Of a DNA stretch of 64,000 nt, positions 48,417-60,689 are shown piece after piece; within the stretch, counting starts at the first letter, position 1; every line of letters starts with the position of its first letter. The position numbers and the translations under genes are program-made. The notes beneath the pieces were generated by a model, which had not been told where the DNA came from, did not search any database, and saw only the letters and a list, made by a program, of their open reading frames with translations. The stretch is from Rhodocollybia butyracea (lineage: Eukaryota > Basidiomycota > Agaricomycetes > Agaricales > Omphalotaceae), in contig JADNRY010000079.1 of assembly GCA_015501585.1 (NCBI GenBank), positions 1 to 64,000 on the forward strand, written 5' to 3'.

Positions 48417-49950
48417 GTGATTGCTTCGAACGTTCACAACAGTCCAAAGTTTGAATCTGAAGTTTGTTCTGCTAGTATTACTCTAGCCCTTCTTTTTTTT
48501 GACATAGCTAACGGGTTTCAAGTCGCTCTGGAAGGCGCATCCACCACTACAGTGCCTGCATCAGTTACGGGGACATTTCAGCGAGAATCAGGCGATCCAT
48601 CCGGTATTACCATTCGTGTCGTCGATATCAGCGACCCTTCAGGTCCTCGAGTTATTCAAACCGAAGATCCTCCGGACAGTGAACAATCTGGTTCTTTCCC
48701 AATTACTCTTACTACACCTGGGTGAGCGGAAATTTTATGCCTGTGTATACTACATCGCGGTATTCCTGATACGACTGCTCAGAGTATTCGCACTTCAAGC
48801 TGGGCCTGGAACGTAAGCAAGTATGGTTCTGTTACGCTTAAACCACACTCATAGGCGGTGAAAGGTCTACCGTGGTCGATAGCGATACAGTCACCGTACT
48901 AGATTCCACTGGCTCCTCGAATGGCAAGGTAATCACAACGAGTACGGCTTCGGCGTCGAGCCAGACGAAGGATACAAGGTGACTACAGCGGAAAGCCCCT
49001 TGACAGCGCTGAACTTGGTCCGTCTTCTAGCCTGCTCTCTTCATCAGCAATTGTGGCCTCAGTGAGGTTGAGCCAGTCTTCTAGCCAGACATCTTTACAC
49101 ACTTCAAGTCAAATCGTGTCGAATGCACCAAATAGTAAAAACAGCACTATTCCTCAGACTCTAAGCTCATCTGTGACATTTTCATCTACCTCTTCCAAAG
49201 GGTCTTCCAGCCCCCCACTTTCTCACTCATCTTTGGCCGCCCCATCCACCTTTTCGTCAGCCAAGCAAACAACCATTCCGTCACGAACCATCACTCCGTC
49301 GGCCACGCAAACCGCCAATGCACGTATCCATGGCCAAAGTGTAAGCACTGGCCGTGTAGTCGGGGAAGTTATCGGAACGCTTTCCGGAGTCCTATCATTG
49401 TCTCTCGCCCTTTTTCTTCTTTTCCGTTCCCGACGTTCAGTTATTTCTGCCTGGGCTAGCTCGATATCCGGAAATTTCACCCGTCGTTTCATAGGTCGCC
49501 GAAATAAATCGAGTCAACGTCCCTGGTATCGAGTCAGCGGGCACGAGCCAACCGTTTCTTTCGCCCCTATCGCTGCGACCGCCGCCCAAGCGCCTTATAC
49601 TCCCCCAACAACAGTGCATTGGGTCCTACTATACCCCCAAAAGTCGAAATGTATTCTTTGGACACGACGTCCAATCACCTTGGTGGTGCGTTGATGCGTT
49701 ATGTCAAACCGAGGATGATGGTCTCGGTTGGACAACATCCTGGTAACGAACAAAATGGTCTTATTAATCTCGAAAGAGGCGGTCACAGCATTGGGCATCA
49801 GATTCCTGGTCGTAATTCTATTCCCAGCTGTAGAACCTTTGATTACTTGCCTTTTCCCGGCATGCGACCACCTGAATCTTTGAGTAGCAACATGACAACT
49901 GCGGCGGAAAATCCTTTTGAATACCACCGATACCCAGCAAACTATGGGAT
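48417..49950 (+). CDS. Ser/Thr-rich single-pass membrane protein, possibly frameshifted
   Basis: The start is not resolved; the boundaries are approximate. An ectodomain piece (about 48510-48720, VALEGASTTTVPASVTGTF to FPITLTTP) is followed by a small exon near 48780, an exon near 48860-48930 and a long Ser/Thr-rich mucin-like stretch (about 49040-49330). One transmembrane helix (VVGEVIGTLSGVLSLSLALFLLF) with a basic stop-transfer stretch follows, then a cytoplasmic tail. After about 49600 the frame changes by one base in a run of five C; the other frame continues sensibly to about 49950 (PTIPPKVEMYSLD). Such proteins are common wall-sensor or receptor-like proteins of agaricomycetes, role unknown. 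A one-base deletion (real or error) would explain the break. Confidence 0.5.
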
Positions 49951-50287
49951 AGGTATGTCTCTTTTCTTCAAGTCTTCAAGTATATCCATTAATTAGAGCT
50001 ATAGGGCTGTTCCGCACTCATACTGGAATTACTACAAATAGCGAGTCTCCACCTCCGTCTTATGCTTCTCATTAGTGATTCCATATATTACACCGTACAT
50101 CATACAGATTAAGAAAATACTCAAAAAAGCAGTAAAAACGTGTTGATAAATGTTACAGCTTGCTTCTTTGCTTCTTACGTAGGATATCTGCACTCCTACG
50201 CATATTCGTATATAGTACTTTGCCCAGTAAGTCTGGGACCTCAAGTGGTATCTAAGCCATAAATAGTCAATATGCGGTCCGGGTTCG

Positions 50288-51583
50288 TTACAGGGGATAA
50301 ACAATCACCAAATGCCCACTTTCCTTGATGATGGTGGTCGAGGCAAACGTTCGTCCAGATGTAGGATCGAGTAGTGCTTCATGAGTGCGCTTGGGCCTAA
50401 ATTGGGAAACACATATATCAGTATCTTTGATAGCAGTCAGTCAACGAAATGACGACACACATAAAGTCATGTATCCCGCCAAGAACGATATGGACAGGTT
50501 TTTCCCGACATGCAACATTGAGAGAGTGCACTGGCTTCGTGGCGCCTTCTGGATCTCTGTACATTGCCTGGGGAGGCGTTTAAGCGAGCTTGAGTGAGAG
50601 TTCAGGTGCTCTGGTAAGACATCACTTACCGCTTCTTGATCCCGCGTACACGCCAATGTCACGCCCAAGTACGGGTTTTCCAGGTAGTAGGATCCAGGGT
50701 GTGGACGAATACCGTGTTTCTATAGGCCACGTCAGAATGAGATGGACACGACATCTGAAAAAGACTTACAACGAAGATATCGAGGATTCTTGGATCCCAC
50801 GATTTTGTGCGATCTCTTCTCTTGAGGGCTTTCATCGCCGCTGCTCTGTCCGGCCATACATCGCGTCGCTCATATGCGCCCTTAATTAGAATCATTCTAA
50901 GTTTATTCAAATGATGGGATCCCCCAGCACTAAGCATGGGATCGATGATGGTGACAGACTCGAAATGGATGCGGGGCTCCATTGTCTGTAGTAGGGCCCT
51001 GTCAGAGGAAAATATTAAGTTATAAAAATCCGGTGTAGAGAAAAGTAACATGCATAGTGTTTCCACCTAGGCTGTGCCCTATTCCATAGAGCCTACGGGA
51101 TCGAAAGTCAACCTTTGCACCAAAGTTGGGGCCAGCATCAAGAAAATGATAGATTGCCTGCGCATACTTGTCGCAAGTGACTAAATGATAAACGTCCAGT
51201 CGGATTTGAAACGACGAAAGAGAAAGCATAAGCTACTCACAATTAAGATAGTATTCCGGAGTTTGTAGTATGCGCTCGTTAAGATGACCAGATGCCCCAT
51301 GATTAGGACAATCCAAGCACCAGGCTTCCCGTATCTTTACCTCGGGGTTCTCCCTACTACAAAGGAAAATCCGCTCCAATGTTGGCTCCCAGGACTCTTT
51401 GTGTGATGCCGTCGAGTGTAATAGTATCAAAGTCCATGCATCTGGATCACTAGCATGAGCCTCAAACTCTGGCATCCAATAACGTTTGGCAGTTAGAAAA
51501 AGAGGATACCCATCGCGCGGTGGGTAAATCAGGGCTTCTTCCAGCATTAGAGAAATGTTGTAAGATATGTGAGGGATTGTCAC
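50288..51583 (-). CDS. Alpha/beta hydrolase, LPX1/MPAH-like
   Basis: Six exons, in reading order: 51583-51241, 51180-51054, 50998-50770, 50719-50630, 50567-50461, 50396-50288; 334 residues. It is a soluble serine hydrolase of the abhydrolase-1 type. Motifs: LILLHSTASHKESW (oxyanion region), LDCPNHGASG, the elbow GIGHSLGGN (Ser151), VTIIDPML, SWDPRILDIFVKHGIRPHPG, VHIVLGGIHD (Asp) and ESGHLVIVYP (His). The WDPRILDIFV block resembles peroxisomal LPX1 or the MPAH group of natural-product hydrolases. The second intron uses a GC donor (ACTAT/GCATGT...GACAG); only this join gives GGNTMALLQTME. No clear PTS1 signal at the C-terminus (ends VYPL). Confidence 0.85.
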
Positions 51584-53212
51584 TTTTTAGCCACAATGTA
51601 CATGAGTAAGGGAGACATGAGCAAGGGACAAAGAGGCTTTTATGTATGTAGTGTACTAAAGACGCGAAAGGTGCACAGCCTCTTACTATATATATATTAG
51701 AATCTTCGAAAGGAAGGTCTGTCGGTTAACCCATTTGCCGGAATGCTTGTACAACGCCAGCCAGAACGTCGGGACTCGGTGCAAGGAGGTTCGATGTCGC
51801 CGTGAAAGGAGAATACACGAGACTACACTGCTATGGACTGGTTGCCTGGAGAGACATTATTTCTACAGCTTTTCAGCAACATTGAGAAGTAAAAATCGTG
51901 AACGAGAATACACTGGTTATGTAGTAGTTCCAATAGTTGCAGGTTTTCGCTCATAGATGACGAATTCAAACAAGTGAATATTATACTCCATTCAAGAAAA
52001 GCCACAAACAATTCTGTGAACGATTTGAGCGGATCCAGTATTAATAGTACGATCTGGTTTATTACTTTTGTTATTGTTGGATCTTCGCGAACTTCGAAGG
52101 GGTGACAACGGGGTGAAAACCGTTTGACTGGTGGACTAGAAATACTGAATAGCATGAGGAGCCATGGACGTTCGCCAACACTGTGCAAACCATAGATGAG
52201 TCCGTAAACGAAGACACATATGTCAGCGGGTAGTTGAGAGCATCTCGAGGAATAGGCTTTGCCTGTCGTTCCTTGTCAGACATATAACATCAGATATTGG
52301 TGTGGCAGTGAAAACGAAAAGAAGAAAATAAGCGCCCAAAGCCCCGCACCGTCGGACCTGCCGCTTTAGGTAGTGAACGTCGTAGACGTCTAGCTTTAGC
52401 GTTGAGCAAAGCTTGAGGACCGTTGCAGATTAAGCTTCAAGCTTTAAGGGTCCGTACGTGACGACGATATTTGAGGATGTCAAATTCGAATTTAACTATC
52501 CATGTACTAGTAGCGTCGATCAACTTGATGACTAGGCAGACTCAGCACTGGAGGTCCTCTTCTACTTGTAGAAATACTTTCTCTGTAGTCTCCACAAGCA
52601 TTATTTAGCTTCCCAATCTTCTAATTGGATACTAGCAGACCCACATTAATGGAACATTATCCTTGTCAAACTCTTATGTCCTCATGCTCGATATCGGGAA
52701 GTTTTCTCGAACTTAAAACTACTTAGCACTAGTAACATGACTATCCGGGCGGCACATAATCCTGACATCCAGATTATATAGCCATCCAAAAAGATCTTTC
52801 AGCTCACGGTTCTTGGAGCAGCTGAGAAAAATTTACCTTTGCTCTCCTTCCAATCGGCAATCGGTAAGTCAATTCGCTTCGTCCAATTATCGAGCCTGTT
52901 GAGTCCTCTAAATTTCTTAATACGAGCATGTAGCACCCTCTCTCGGATCTACTCTCAATGATTTCCTAGCCCTCGCGTGTGTTCTCAGGTGTTCTCGCGA
53001 GCCCATTTTAAAACAGACGTTTGACCGGACGCCCGAGCCGATAAGATATGCTTATGGCAATGATTAGATTACATCGTATTATCTTATCTTTCGGTAGACT
53101 TCCGAATCACACGCTCTTTCTTCTGAGTCTGACTCTTCTTGATACCACTTGCTACCACGATTCCCCTTCTCGATTTTGATAGCTTCGGCTGCCACTGTCA
53201 ACAGTCAAACTT
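51584..53212. other. Gene-poor interval
   Basis: About 1.6 kb. Frames at 51735-51956 and 51823-52283 are random in character. A small repeat of CAAGCTT-like words occurs near 52410-52450. The 3' part is the promoter of the MFS gene. Confidence 0.45.
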
Positions 53213-55663
53213 ATGGCAAGTACTCCCGAGTCTGCTGTGTCACCACTAAGAGAACCTCCTCGCAACGAGCAAGAGCCTTCAGATGAAAAAGGGAAAGTGC
53301 CATACAGCATCTACACCAAAAGAGAAAAATGGTTCCTCGTAATGCTCATCGCAGGTAGTCTCCTGGGACTAGCCAGACCTAATATGCACTGATGACTCTG
53401 ACCACAGGGACCGGTTTATTTAGGTACATTACATTGTTGCCTCAATTTCTTGTTGCAACTTCCTTTGAAAACACCTAGCCCTCTTACTACGAATGTTTAT
53501 TGTATGTTTGACAGTAATCTCCGAAACTACCAACTGAAAATCTAGTTCAGTCCCTGCTATACCTACCCTCTCTGTTGCTTTCCACAAATCCACAGAGCTC
53601 ATTAACCTTACAGTTGCGTCTGACTGAATCGCTAATACCCTGATCAAACCCTATCTCACAAATGTTTAGGTGACAATGTATATGGTCTTTCAAGGAGTTT
53701 GTATGTGTCCATCCTCTCCTTGACTTTGGTTCAGCTGAGATCGTATCCATGTTATAGCGCCGATGCTTTTTGGGACACTGGCCGACTGTGTACATAATTT
53801 TAACTATTCCCTTATCAGGTTAACTAACAGAAAGGTATAGGTTGGAAGACGAATTATCTACGCATCATGTCTTTTAATTTTATCTCTCACTTGTGTCGGA
53901 TTGGCACTAGTCCCAACTTCGGACTATTGGCTTCTTCTGGTTCTTCGTTGCCTACAATCTACAGGGTTTGCCACTCAGTCTATAATCTCTTCATAAACGA
54001 TGTATCTGACGACGAATGTAAAACTAATGCTTATAGGTCTGCTAGTACTATCGCGTTAGGTGAGTGCAATGCATGTTCACTCAGCCTCTTTTGTCATAAT
54101 CATTGTCTTAGGCGCTGGTGTGGTTGGAGACCTAGCTGAAGCGCACGAGAGGGGAGGGTTCGTTGGGGTGTATATGAGTGGACCCTTGGTGTGTCGATCT
54201 TACCATGACTCGGTCAACATCCTAAATCATAATTAGCTCGCACCAGCGATCGGTGAGTATTATGTACTCGCTTGGTCTCTTTTTTCGTAAACTATGGTCC
54301 TAGGCCCAATCATAGGAGGGGCATTAGCTGGAACCTTGGGGTGGAGGTACATTCCAATGCTGCTCTAAAACTTAGAAATCCGTGGATCAAGTTTATCAAC
54401 AGGTCTATCTTCTGGTTCTTATCTATTTCCTCCGGAGTTGCTTTCGTAGTGCTTATCATGTACGTCCACTGCCAAGCAGTTCAGAAGCATTACAGTACCC
54501 CAGCTTACTACAACTTTTCGCATTTTAGATTCCTTCCGGAAACTCTGAGAGCAATCGTTGGTAACGGAAGTCTAACGACGTCTTGGATCCATCGTCCTGT
54601 AATCCGTGTCGTCGGTAGAGGTCGAGCTAGTACCGTCCAGGCACCCCATGATCGTAGAATTAAACTCCAAATGAAAAATCCATTCGTCATCCTCAAAAAC
54701 CTCGACATTACGCTCATTTTCTTTTTCAACGGCTTTGTGAGCGCAGTCTACTACGCTGTCACTGCGACAATCTCGACTCTATTCGCCGAAGCCTACCCAT
54801 TTCTCTCTGAAACGCAGGTTGGCCTGTGTTTCTTGAGTATCGGAAGCGGAATGTTTGCCGCGAGTTTCTCGTCAGGAAGAATACTCGACTGGGAATTTCG
54901 GAGAATTGGTAAAGAAGTGGAAAAGAAGCGAATGGAGGGAGAAAAACAAGGAGGAGAAAAGTTGAAAACTGGTAAATACGATGCGGATTATCCGATTGAA
55001 AAGGTACACTTCCATTTGGGGGCTTGTTCTCTGCAGGCATTAGACTTTTTACCCATGATTTCAAGGCTCGCCTCCGTCTCATACCGTTATTCATGGTCTT
55101 GTTCATTGGGTCGAACCTAGGGTATGGCTGGTGCATCCAGCGACAGGTACACATCAGTGGGCCATTGATTCTACAGTTTATTGGTGAGTCTTTGTTTACT
55201 TCGCCGTTATATGCTAATTGCGCATCTTGAAATTCTTATCAGTTGGCTACACCGCTATTATTGTGTTGAATGCAGCAGCGACATATGTGATCGATCTGCT
55301 TCCTGCTCAGAGGTACGAGTGCTCAGTCATTCATTTTCATATCTGTTCCATACTAATTTCCCTTAGTTCCTCCGTGTCCGCTTGCGTGAGTACGCTTCAT
55401 ATTCCGAACCATTCACCTTTTGACTTATCATAACCAACCACCACCATCAGAATAACCTCTTCCGGGGAACACTTGGCGCCATACTTGTATCAGTCATCGA
55501 CCTTATTGCGAACGCGCTGAGGCCGGGGTGGACGTTTGTCCTTCTTGGATGCATATGTGCAGCTCTCACACCGCTTGTCTATGTAGTAATGAGAATTGGG
55601 CCGCACTGGAGGAATAGACGGGCGAGGGAGGCAATTATAGAGAGCGATAAATCGGCTAAATAA
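53213..55663 (+). CDS. MFS multidrug/H+ antiporter (DHA1 type)
   Basis: Seventeen exons: 53213-53354, 53408-53423, 53479-53501, 53551-53612, 53670-53700, 53758-53789, 53841-53965, 54037-54059, 54112-54188, 54237-54252, 54304-54346, 54403-54459, 54529-55003, 55066-55183, 55243-55312, 55367-55385, 55451-55663; 513 residues. A drug:proton antiporter of the plasma membrane is expected, with 12 or so helices. Signature pieces: SPLTTNVYFPAIPTLS, LTVTMYMVFQGVSPMLFGTLAD, VGRRIIYASC (motif A), LRCLQSTGSASTIALGAGVVGDLAEAHERGGFVG (motif B/C region), LAPAIGPIIGGALAGTLGWRSIFWFL, IFLPETLR. Several micro-exons (16, 23, 16, 19 nt) crowd the first half. Confidence 0.92.
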
Positions 55664-56053
55664 ATTTCACTAGTCCTACATAATTCAAAGTATGTCCAGA
55701 AGATAGAAATGCATGATAGTATTTCAAAGCTTGAAGAACGTAAATAGGCAATACGTGGCACACGCTCAAGTACTTACAAGCTTTGACTTTAAAAAGGACC
55801 CATTTCGAGAGCCCTCTCAGAGAGAGCTGTGCTAATAATAACACGGACCGTGCACTGGCACTGGCAGAACCATGTACAGCAAATTTAAGCGCCCATCAGG
55901 ATCCTTCTCCTAGTTTCTCTCGACTAGTACCACCAGTGGCACTACTGTGCTTCTGAGGTTGTGTTGTTTGTGTTCTGCATTTGATATTTCATGTACGCCA
56001 TTTCTATCTGTTACTTCAATATCTGACGATTTCATTCAGCTCCATAACCTTAC
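55664..56053. other. Intergenic region
   Basis: 3' flank of the MFS gene and promoter of the GDT1-type gene. Nothing else seen. Confidence 0.5.
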
Positions 56054-57029
56054 ATGGCCAGCTATGACGATGGTCCTCAACTGGAGGGAAATTTCGAAGC
56101 TCTCATCCAATCTTTCGCTATGATTATTGTTTCTGAAATCGGCGACAAAACATTCCTGATAGCTGCCATTCTCGCTATGAGCAATCCTCGCCTGGTTGTG
56201 TTCGCTGGCGCCTTTGGCTCATTAGTGGTGATGTCTATACTTTCCGCAGCCATGGGTCACATACTTCCTTCCCTGTTACCGCGGCGCTGGACGCAACTTG
56301 CGGCTGGAATTCTTTTTCTGGTTTTTGGCACGAAAATGTTTATTGAAGGACGTCAGATGAAATCGGGAAACGAAAAGATTCAGGAGGAGATGAAAGAAGC
56401 CGAAGAAGAAATTCAAGATGATGACGCTCGCCATGAAGGCGTTGATGCCGTAGAGAGTAGTAATGGCTATCTTATCCCGATGGAAGTGGTCGAAGAGGGC
56501 CATAGCCCAGTCTTTCCGCGGGACACCACACCCACCCCTCGTACACGACCAAAACCTTCATTTGTGGAAGGTGCACGGAATTTCTGTAGCTTCTTTCTTG
56601 GCCCCGTTTTCGTCAAGGCTTTCGTTCTGACATTTTTGGGTGAATGGGGCGACCGTAGTCAGATTGCTACAATTGCACTGGGAGCTGCACATGTAAGTTT
56701 TGTTTCTCTTTCGAACTACCCTTTGTTTGACCTCCATCTCCATCTAGAACGCTTACCTCGTCGCACTGGGGACTATAGTAGGTCACTCCTGCTGTACCGC
56801 TGCTGCTGTCATTGGCGGCAAGTATGTATCCACCAAAATTTCTGCCAAGCATAGTACGTTCCATACCCTTCGTCTCGATCGCGGCAAACTAATAAAGGCT
56901 CCTACAGTCACTCTCGGTGGGGCAGTTCTATTCCTACTATTCGGGGTGCTGTACCTGTACGAATTGTTCACACATTCTACTGCGGACGATATATCTATAC
57001 CCATTATCAACCATCCGGAAGACACCTGA
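56054..57029 (+). CDS. GDT1-family (UPF0016) Ca2+/Mn2+:H+ transporter
   Basis: Three exons: 56054-56692, 56748-56853, 56908-57029; 288 residues, the usual length. The family imports Mn2+ and Ca2+ into the Golgi lumen to support glycosylation. Both hallmark ExGD-(K/R)-(S/T) motifs are present: SEIGDKTFL (about residue 29) and GEWGDRSQI (about residue 197). Two bundles of three helices flank an acidic loop (EEMKEAEEEIQDDD). The end LFLLFGVLYLYELF is the last helix. It sits head to tail beside the MFS gene, with no sign of co-regulation. Confidence 0.92.
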
Positions 57030-57127
57030 CGCATTCTAGTATTTATTGATAGCATTCCCAGAGGACTCTAATACACGTCACTACATATATGACTCTAATA
57101 AAGCTTTTGACGATTCTGACAAAACAC

Positions 57128-58070
57128 CTACATCAACAGTAGTGTCCTCAGTTTGGTTCTCTTGTCTTCTCCGAAACCAATTTCGTCCAAGTACACGTCG
57201 ACGCCTCCCTTCTCCTGAACGAACTTCCATACTTCGTCCACCACGATCTCGGGCGCTTCTAAATACCGTCCGTCCATACCAATCTCCATAACTTCGTCCA
57301 TCATCGACGCCCGTACTCGCTCAAGACCCTGGTTGGACAAGACATAGTCTGCCTTGACGAGATCGACTGGTACACCAAGGATAAATAAGATGAGCATTAT
57401 TACAAGACCTGAACGATCCTTTCCCTGCGTGCAATGGACGAGCACAGGGTAAGCTTGAGGATTGAGGTACACCTCCAATGCCTATAGATATTCAGTTACC
57501 CAGTGACTTACAATTGAAACCGAAGTGCTTACCTGCACAATTTCACTCTGGCAAAATTGTAGAGAATCTTTGCTCAGTCCAATGAGGCCTTTGGGACGCA
57601 TCACATTGCGTCCCATAATACGTATTGCCGCCATACGATAACCCGTTATCATGAGCAGGATGAACCAGCTGCCCACAGCTCCTTTCTAAACGCGAAGAAA
57701 ACTCCAAAAAATACAACACGCACATGGCTTTCCACCATTTCAGCTGCTTTATCAAGTTTATCTCGAACCTTCTCCCAATGAAATGGATTTTCACTGTGTC
57801 CCAATGTCGAACGCCACTGCCTTCTAGTCCAAGAACCTCTTTCCGTTTTAAATGTTCCGACTTGGTTCTCAAGTCTATGACCGTCTTCAAATGATACTTT
57901 TCTATCATGAGCTGGGCATCTAGTGGTGTAATCTCATCCAAGCGACCAGAACGAAACAGCAAGCCTTCCTGAATACGGAGATTGCTTCTACTGAAAGAAT
58001 TGATGACCCTTCCAACATCGCGAAAGTTGTGCACACCAGTGAACGGAGGATTAATGATAGTGTCTGCCAT
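57128..58070 (-). CDS. Tyrosine/lipid phosphatase (dual-specificity, Tyr_phosphatase_3 type)
   Basis: Three exons: 58070-57724, 57668-57533, 57481-57128; 278 residues. Starts MADTIINPPFTG, then NFRDVG, LLFRSGRLDE and TVIDLRTKSE. The catalytic loop VHCTQGKDRSG has the Cys-x5-Arg signature and is followed by YVLSNQGLERVR. This fold is typical of fungal phosphatases of the Tyr_phosphatase_3 family, which also includes the bacterial MptpB-like group. Exon 1-2 joining (GCCAT/GTGCGT...GGCAG) gives a 55-nt intron, and alternatives of 34-37 nt are rejected as too short. An upstream in-frame ATG at 58097 is an alternative start. Confidence 0.88.
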
Positions 58071-58175
58071 AAAATTTTGCGATTTGAGTTGGAACAAGGT
58101 ATAGACTCAGCCGGTAATCGGCCCACTGGGTTTGAGTCCGATAAGCGCCGGGTAAACATCTGTTGTGACTTGTTA

Positions 58176-58538
58176 GGGCCTGTTCAGCACCGATATCTGA
58201 TCCGAGTTTTGGAGCTCGGGAAATGCGAGATTTGTTACTTGATGTGACTAGCTGTTATTTGTGTTACTTGCTACTGCTGATTATTGTGCATCATGTCTTC
58301 TCTTCACTAACAATCTTCAAAAATATGTAAAGTAGTGTTTGGAAACCTCCAATAGACCAAAATCTGACACTAAATGCCCTGTATTAAGCATGGAAGAGGC
58401 ATGTTATGTAGGGTCAAATAACTTATCAATCACGCTGATAAGTTTTATAGTCACGCAAAATCACACGATGATATATCAGGGAATTTGAGCTCCAAAACTC
58501 ACACAAACTCGGATCAGATATCGGTGCTGAACAGGCCC
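58176..58538. mobile_element. Tourist-like MITE (PIF/Harbinger type), 363 bp
   Basis: Terminal inverted repeats of about 31 bp match perfectly: both ends begin GGGCCTGTTCAGCACCGATA and continue to TCTGATCCGAG. The element is flanked by TTA at 58173-58175 and 58539-58541, the 3-bp target duplication expected for PIF/Harbinger elements. After the perfect part the arms share TTTTGGAGCTC with an 8-9 bp offset. No coding capacity. It lies 106 bases upstream of the phosphatase start, so it is placed in that promoter. Confidence 0.88.
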
Positions 58539-58541
58539 TTA

Positions 58542-60689
58542 ATCTACTCACTCTGAGGCCGTTCATGTACTTCCCTGTTATTTACGGCTGCTGTAACTTT
58601 TGTTAAACTCCCTGGACCACTTGTAGTATCCGTGGAATCAAGCCCGAAACCAAGGTGTTTTGTTCTCAGAAGTCGATAACTATATTGAAGATGCTTTGGG
58701 GGGCTGGATTTCGCCTGGTGTTGTAGGACTCGCGGTGGTATAGAAGGACGACGATGGAACATGGAAGACTGAACGTTGTGGTAGCTAAGTCTCGCGGGAG
58801 ATACGCTCGAATCAACAGTGCAGTTTACCTTTCGCCCTTCTCTTATTTTCCAGATATCGTTGTCACAAGGTCCTCAAATCCCAAATGAGAGCCTTTCACG
58901 TCAAACTTCCTGACACAGAAAGATATTTGTGGGTCGCAGTGGGAATTGGCGGATCCGTTTCAACGATAGGGTCATAGGGAACAATCCTCACATTGATCTT
59001 CCTCGCCATGATGCTGTAATTCTGTGGTAGGTTAATCGTCAAGCCGCTCAATTTTTGGTTCGTATTGCCCTCATCTATGCCTCTCGTATCTCTAATTAGA
59101 TATCCGAACTGCAGCAAGTATCTCAGACTGACTACTGAGTTTCGAGAGACTTGACAGTAAAGCAAGATGATGTACGCTATCTTATCGTGCATCCTAGAAG
59201 TTCTGCAATGTTGTTCTTGCGCAGTATGTCAAGAAACACATTTTGCTTCAAAGCGGGAACTCTGGCTGGCTTTTATAAGGATAATAAGACACGGATATAC
59301 CGTGGATCTCATTTCCCCGACCAAGGGCATCTCACTCGTGGACCTTGGAAGAGAAAAGGGAAAAGGCAAGATATGTCATCGCGTAATCTCTACCGGATTT
59401 CACTTGGTTTACCTTGGAGTTGAATCTGGGGACGTGTGCTCTAGCGCACGAGATTTCATACATAATCTATTCTATCAAGGCTTGTAGCCTATCGATTGGA
59501 ACTTACGTTGCGGAAATCTCTTGCGACCTTGGTGCCGATTTAGATTGCTGTTCCTTAACAATGAATATCAAAAACCTCATCGCACATTAGTCTTAGATTT
59601 GTGTGGATCGCCCTCGACAGACTCTTCCAAGTCCGACGCATTTTACAAGGACTTCATAGACGAACTCCCCATTCGATATCTGGAGGTTATCAATGCATCT
59701 TTTGGCGAAGAGCTGGTCGTATGTGTATTAGTACTTCAAGCGGACTCGGAGGATGTCGATGATTTCAAACATCCCAGGAGAGAGCAGAAGTCTGGTCTCA
59801 ACGAGTTTAAATGAAATTCTTATCCAGCGTTCATAGAAAGAAGGGCATAGAGCGTAGAGGAGTAAGTCGACTCAAGCTGTCTGTCCTCTTGGCCGAATTT
59901 ACCGCCTCTCGACTAGTGAGATCTAGTAAGGGCTGGCCACAGAATCTGGGCTCTCATATTGAACGTAAGTAAATCGACGCCTCAAGATCTGGGCTGGATT
60001 CAAGCCTGAGTATTGTGGAGATGGATGAGGAATGCCGTTCATGCCAGTACCAGTTCTGTCCGAGCGCGGGTATGGGAGGGTGAGAGAATACCTGGGAGAA
60101 CAAAAAGATATCGGCATTCCCAGCTGGCTTCGATGGCCTCTTCCCAACTTCCAGCGGCTTGATAATTCGAATACTTTAGTGCTTACATCGTTTTAATTAA
60201 TTTAATTGAGTTCAATTCTCAATTCTCATACACAATTGAATTTCTTCTAGCCTCCCTACATATAGGACGCAGGAGGAGGTCCTGGAGCTGAAAGGCCTGC
60301 TAACGAAACAGTGGGGGAGAGCTGAGATTCAGTCGCATGAGTGTGAACTATTCAGGATGAAGTTATACTATGTACAGTTTTATTTTCAGTCATGTCCAGG
60401 TGAATTCGGAGTAATTGGTTATTATTGAAAGTCAACTCTACTGTACATCTACAAAGGACTGCTTGTGGAAAAGTCTTTACAAGCACAACTATATGAGGAG
60501 GTAGTCTCGAGAATCCAGACCATCTTTTAATGAGGAGGAGGATAGGAACATCGGAAAAGTATCTTCGGAACAATTATTTGACGGTGGAACGGTCTTCAGA
60601 AGCTCTAGGTGATCTAAGATGCCAGCTTTCAGGCTCACGGTTGGCATTCTAGAGTCTAAATTATGGGATCGGATTTTGAGCGCTGTTAT
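58542..60689. other. Interval with weak coding hints
   Basis: A plus-strand frame at 59167-59487 contains HFASKRELWLAFI and IRHGYTVDLI, which resembles the F-box region of agaricomycete F-box proteins, but no start, F-box leucine block or downstream exons could be linked convincingly. A second frame at 59521-59814 is acidic and unassigned. The rest looks non-coding. Confidence 0.3.

Noticed and set aside
59167..59487. Possible F-box gene
   Set aside because: A few residues fit an F-box-like pattern, but the core leucine block and further exons could not be found.
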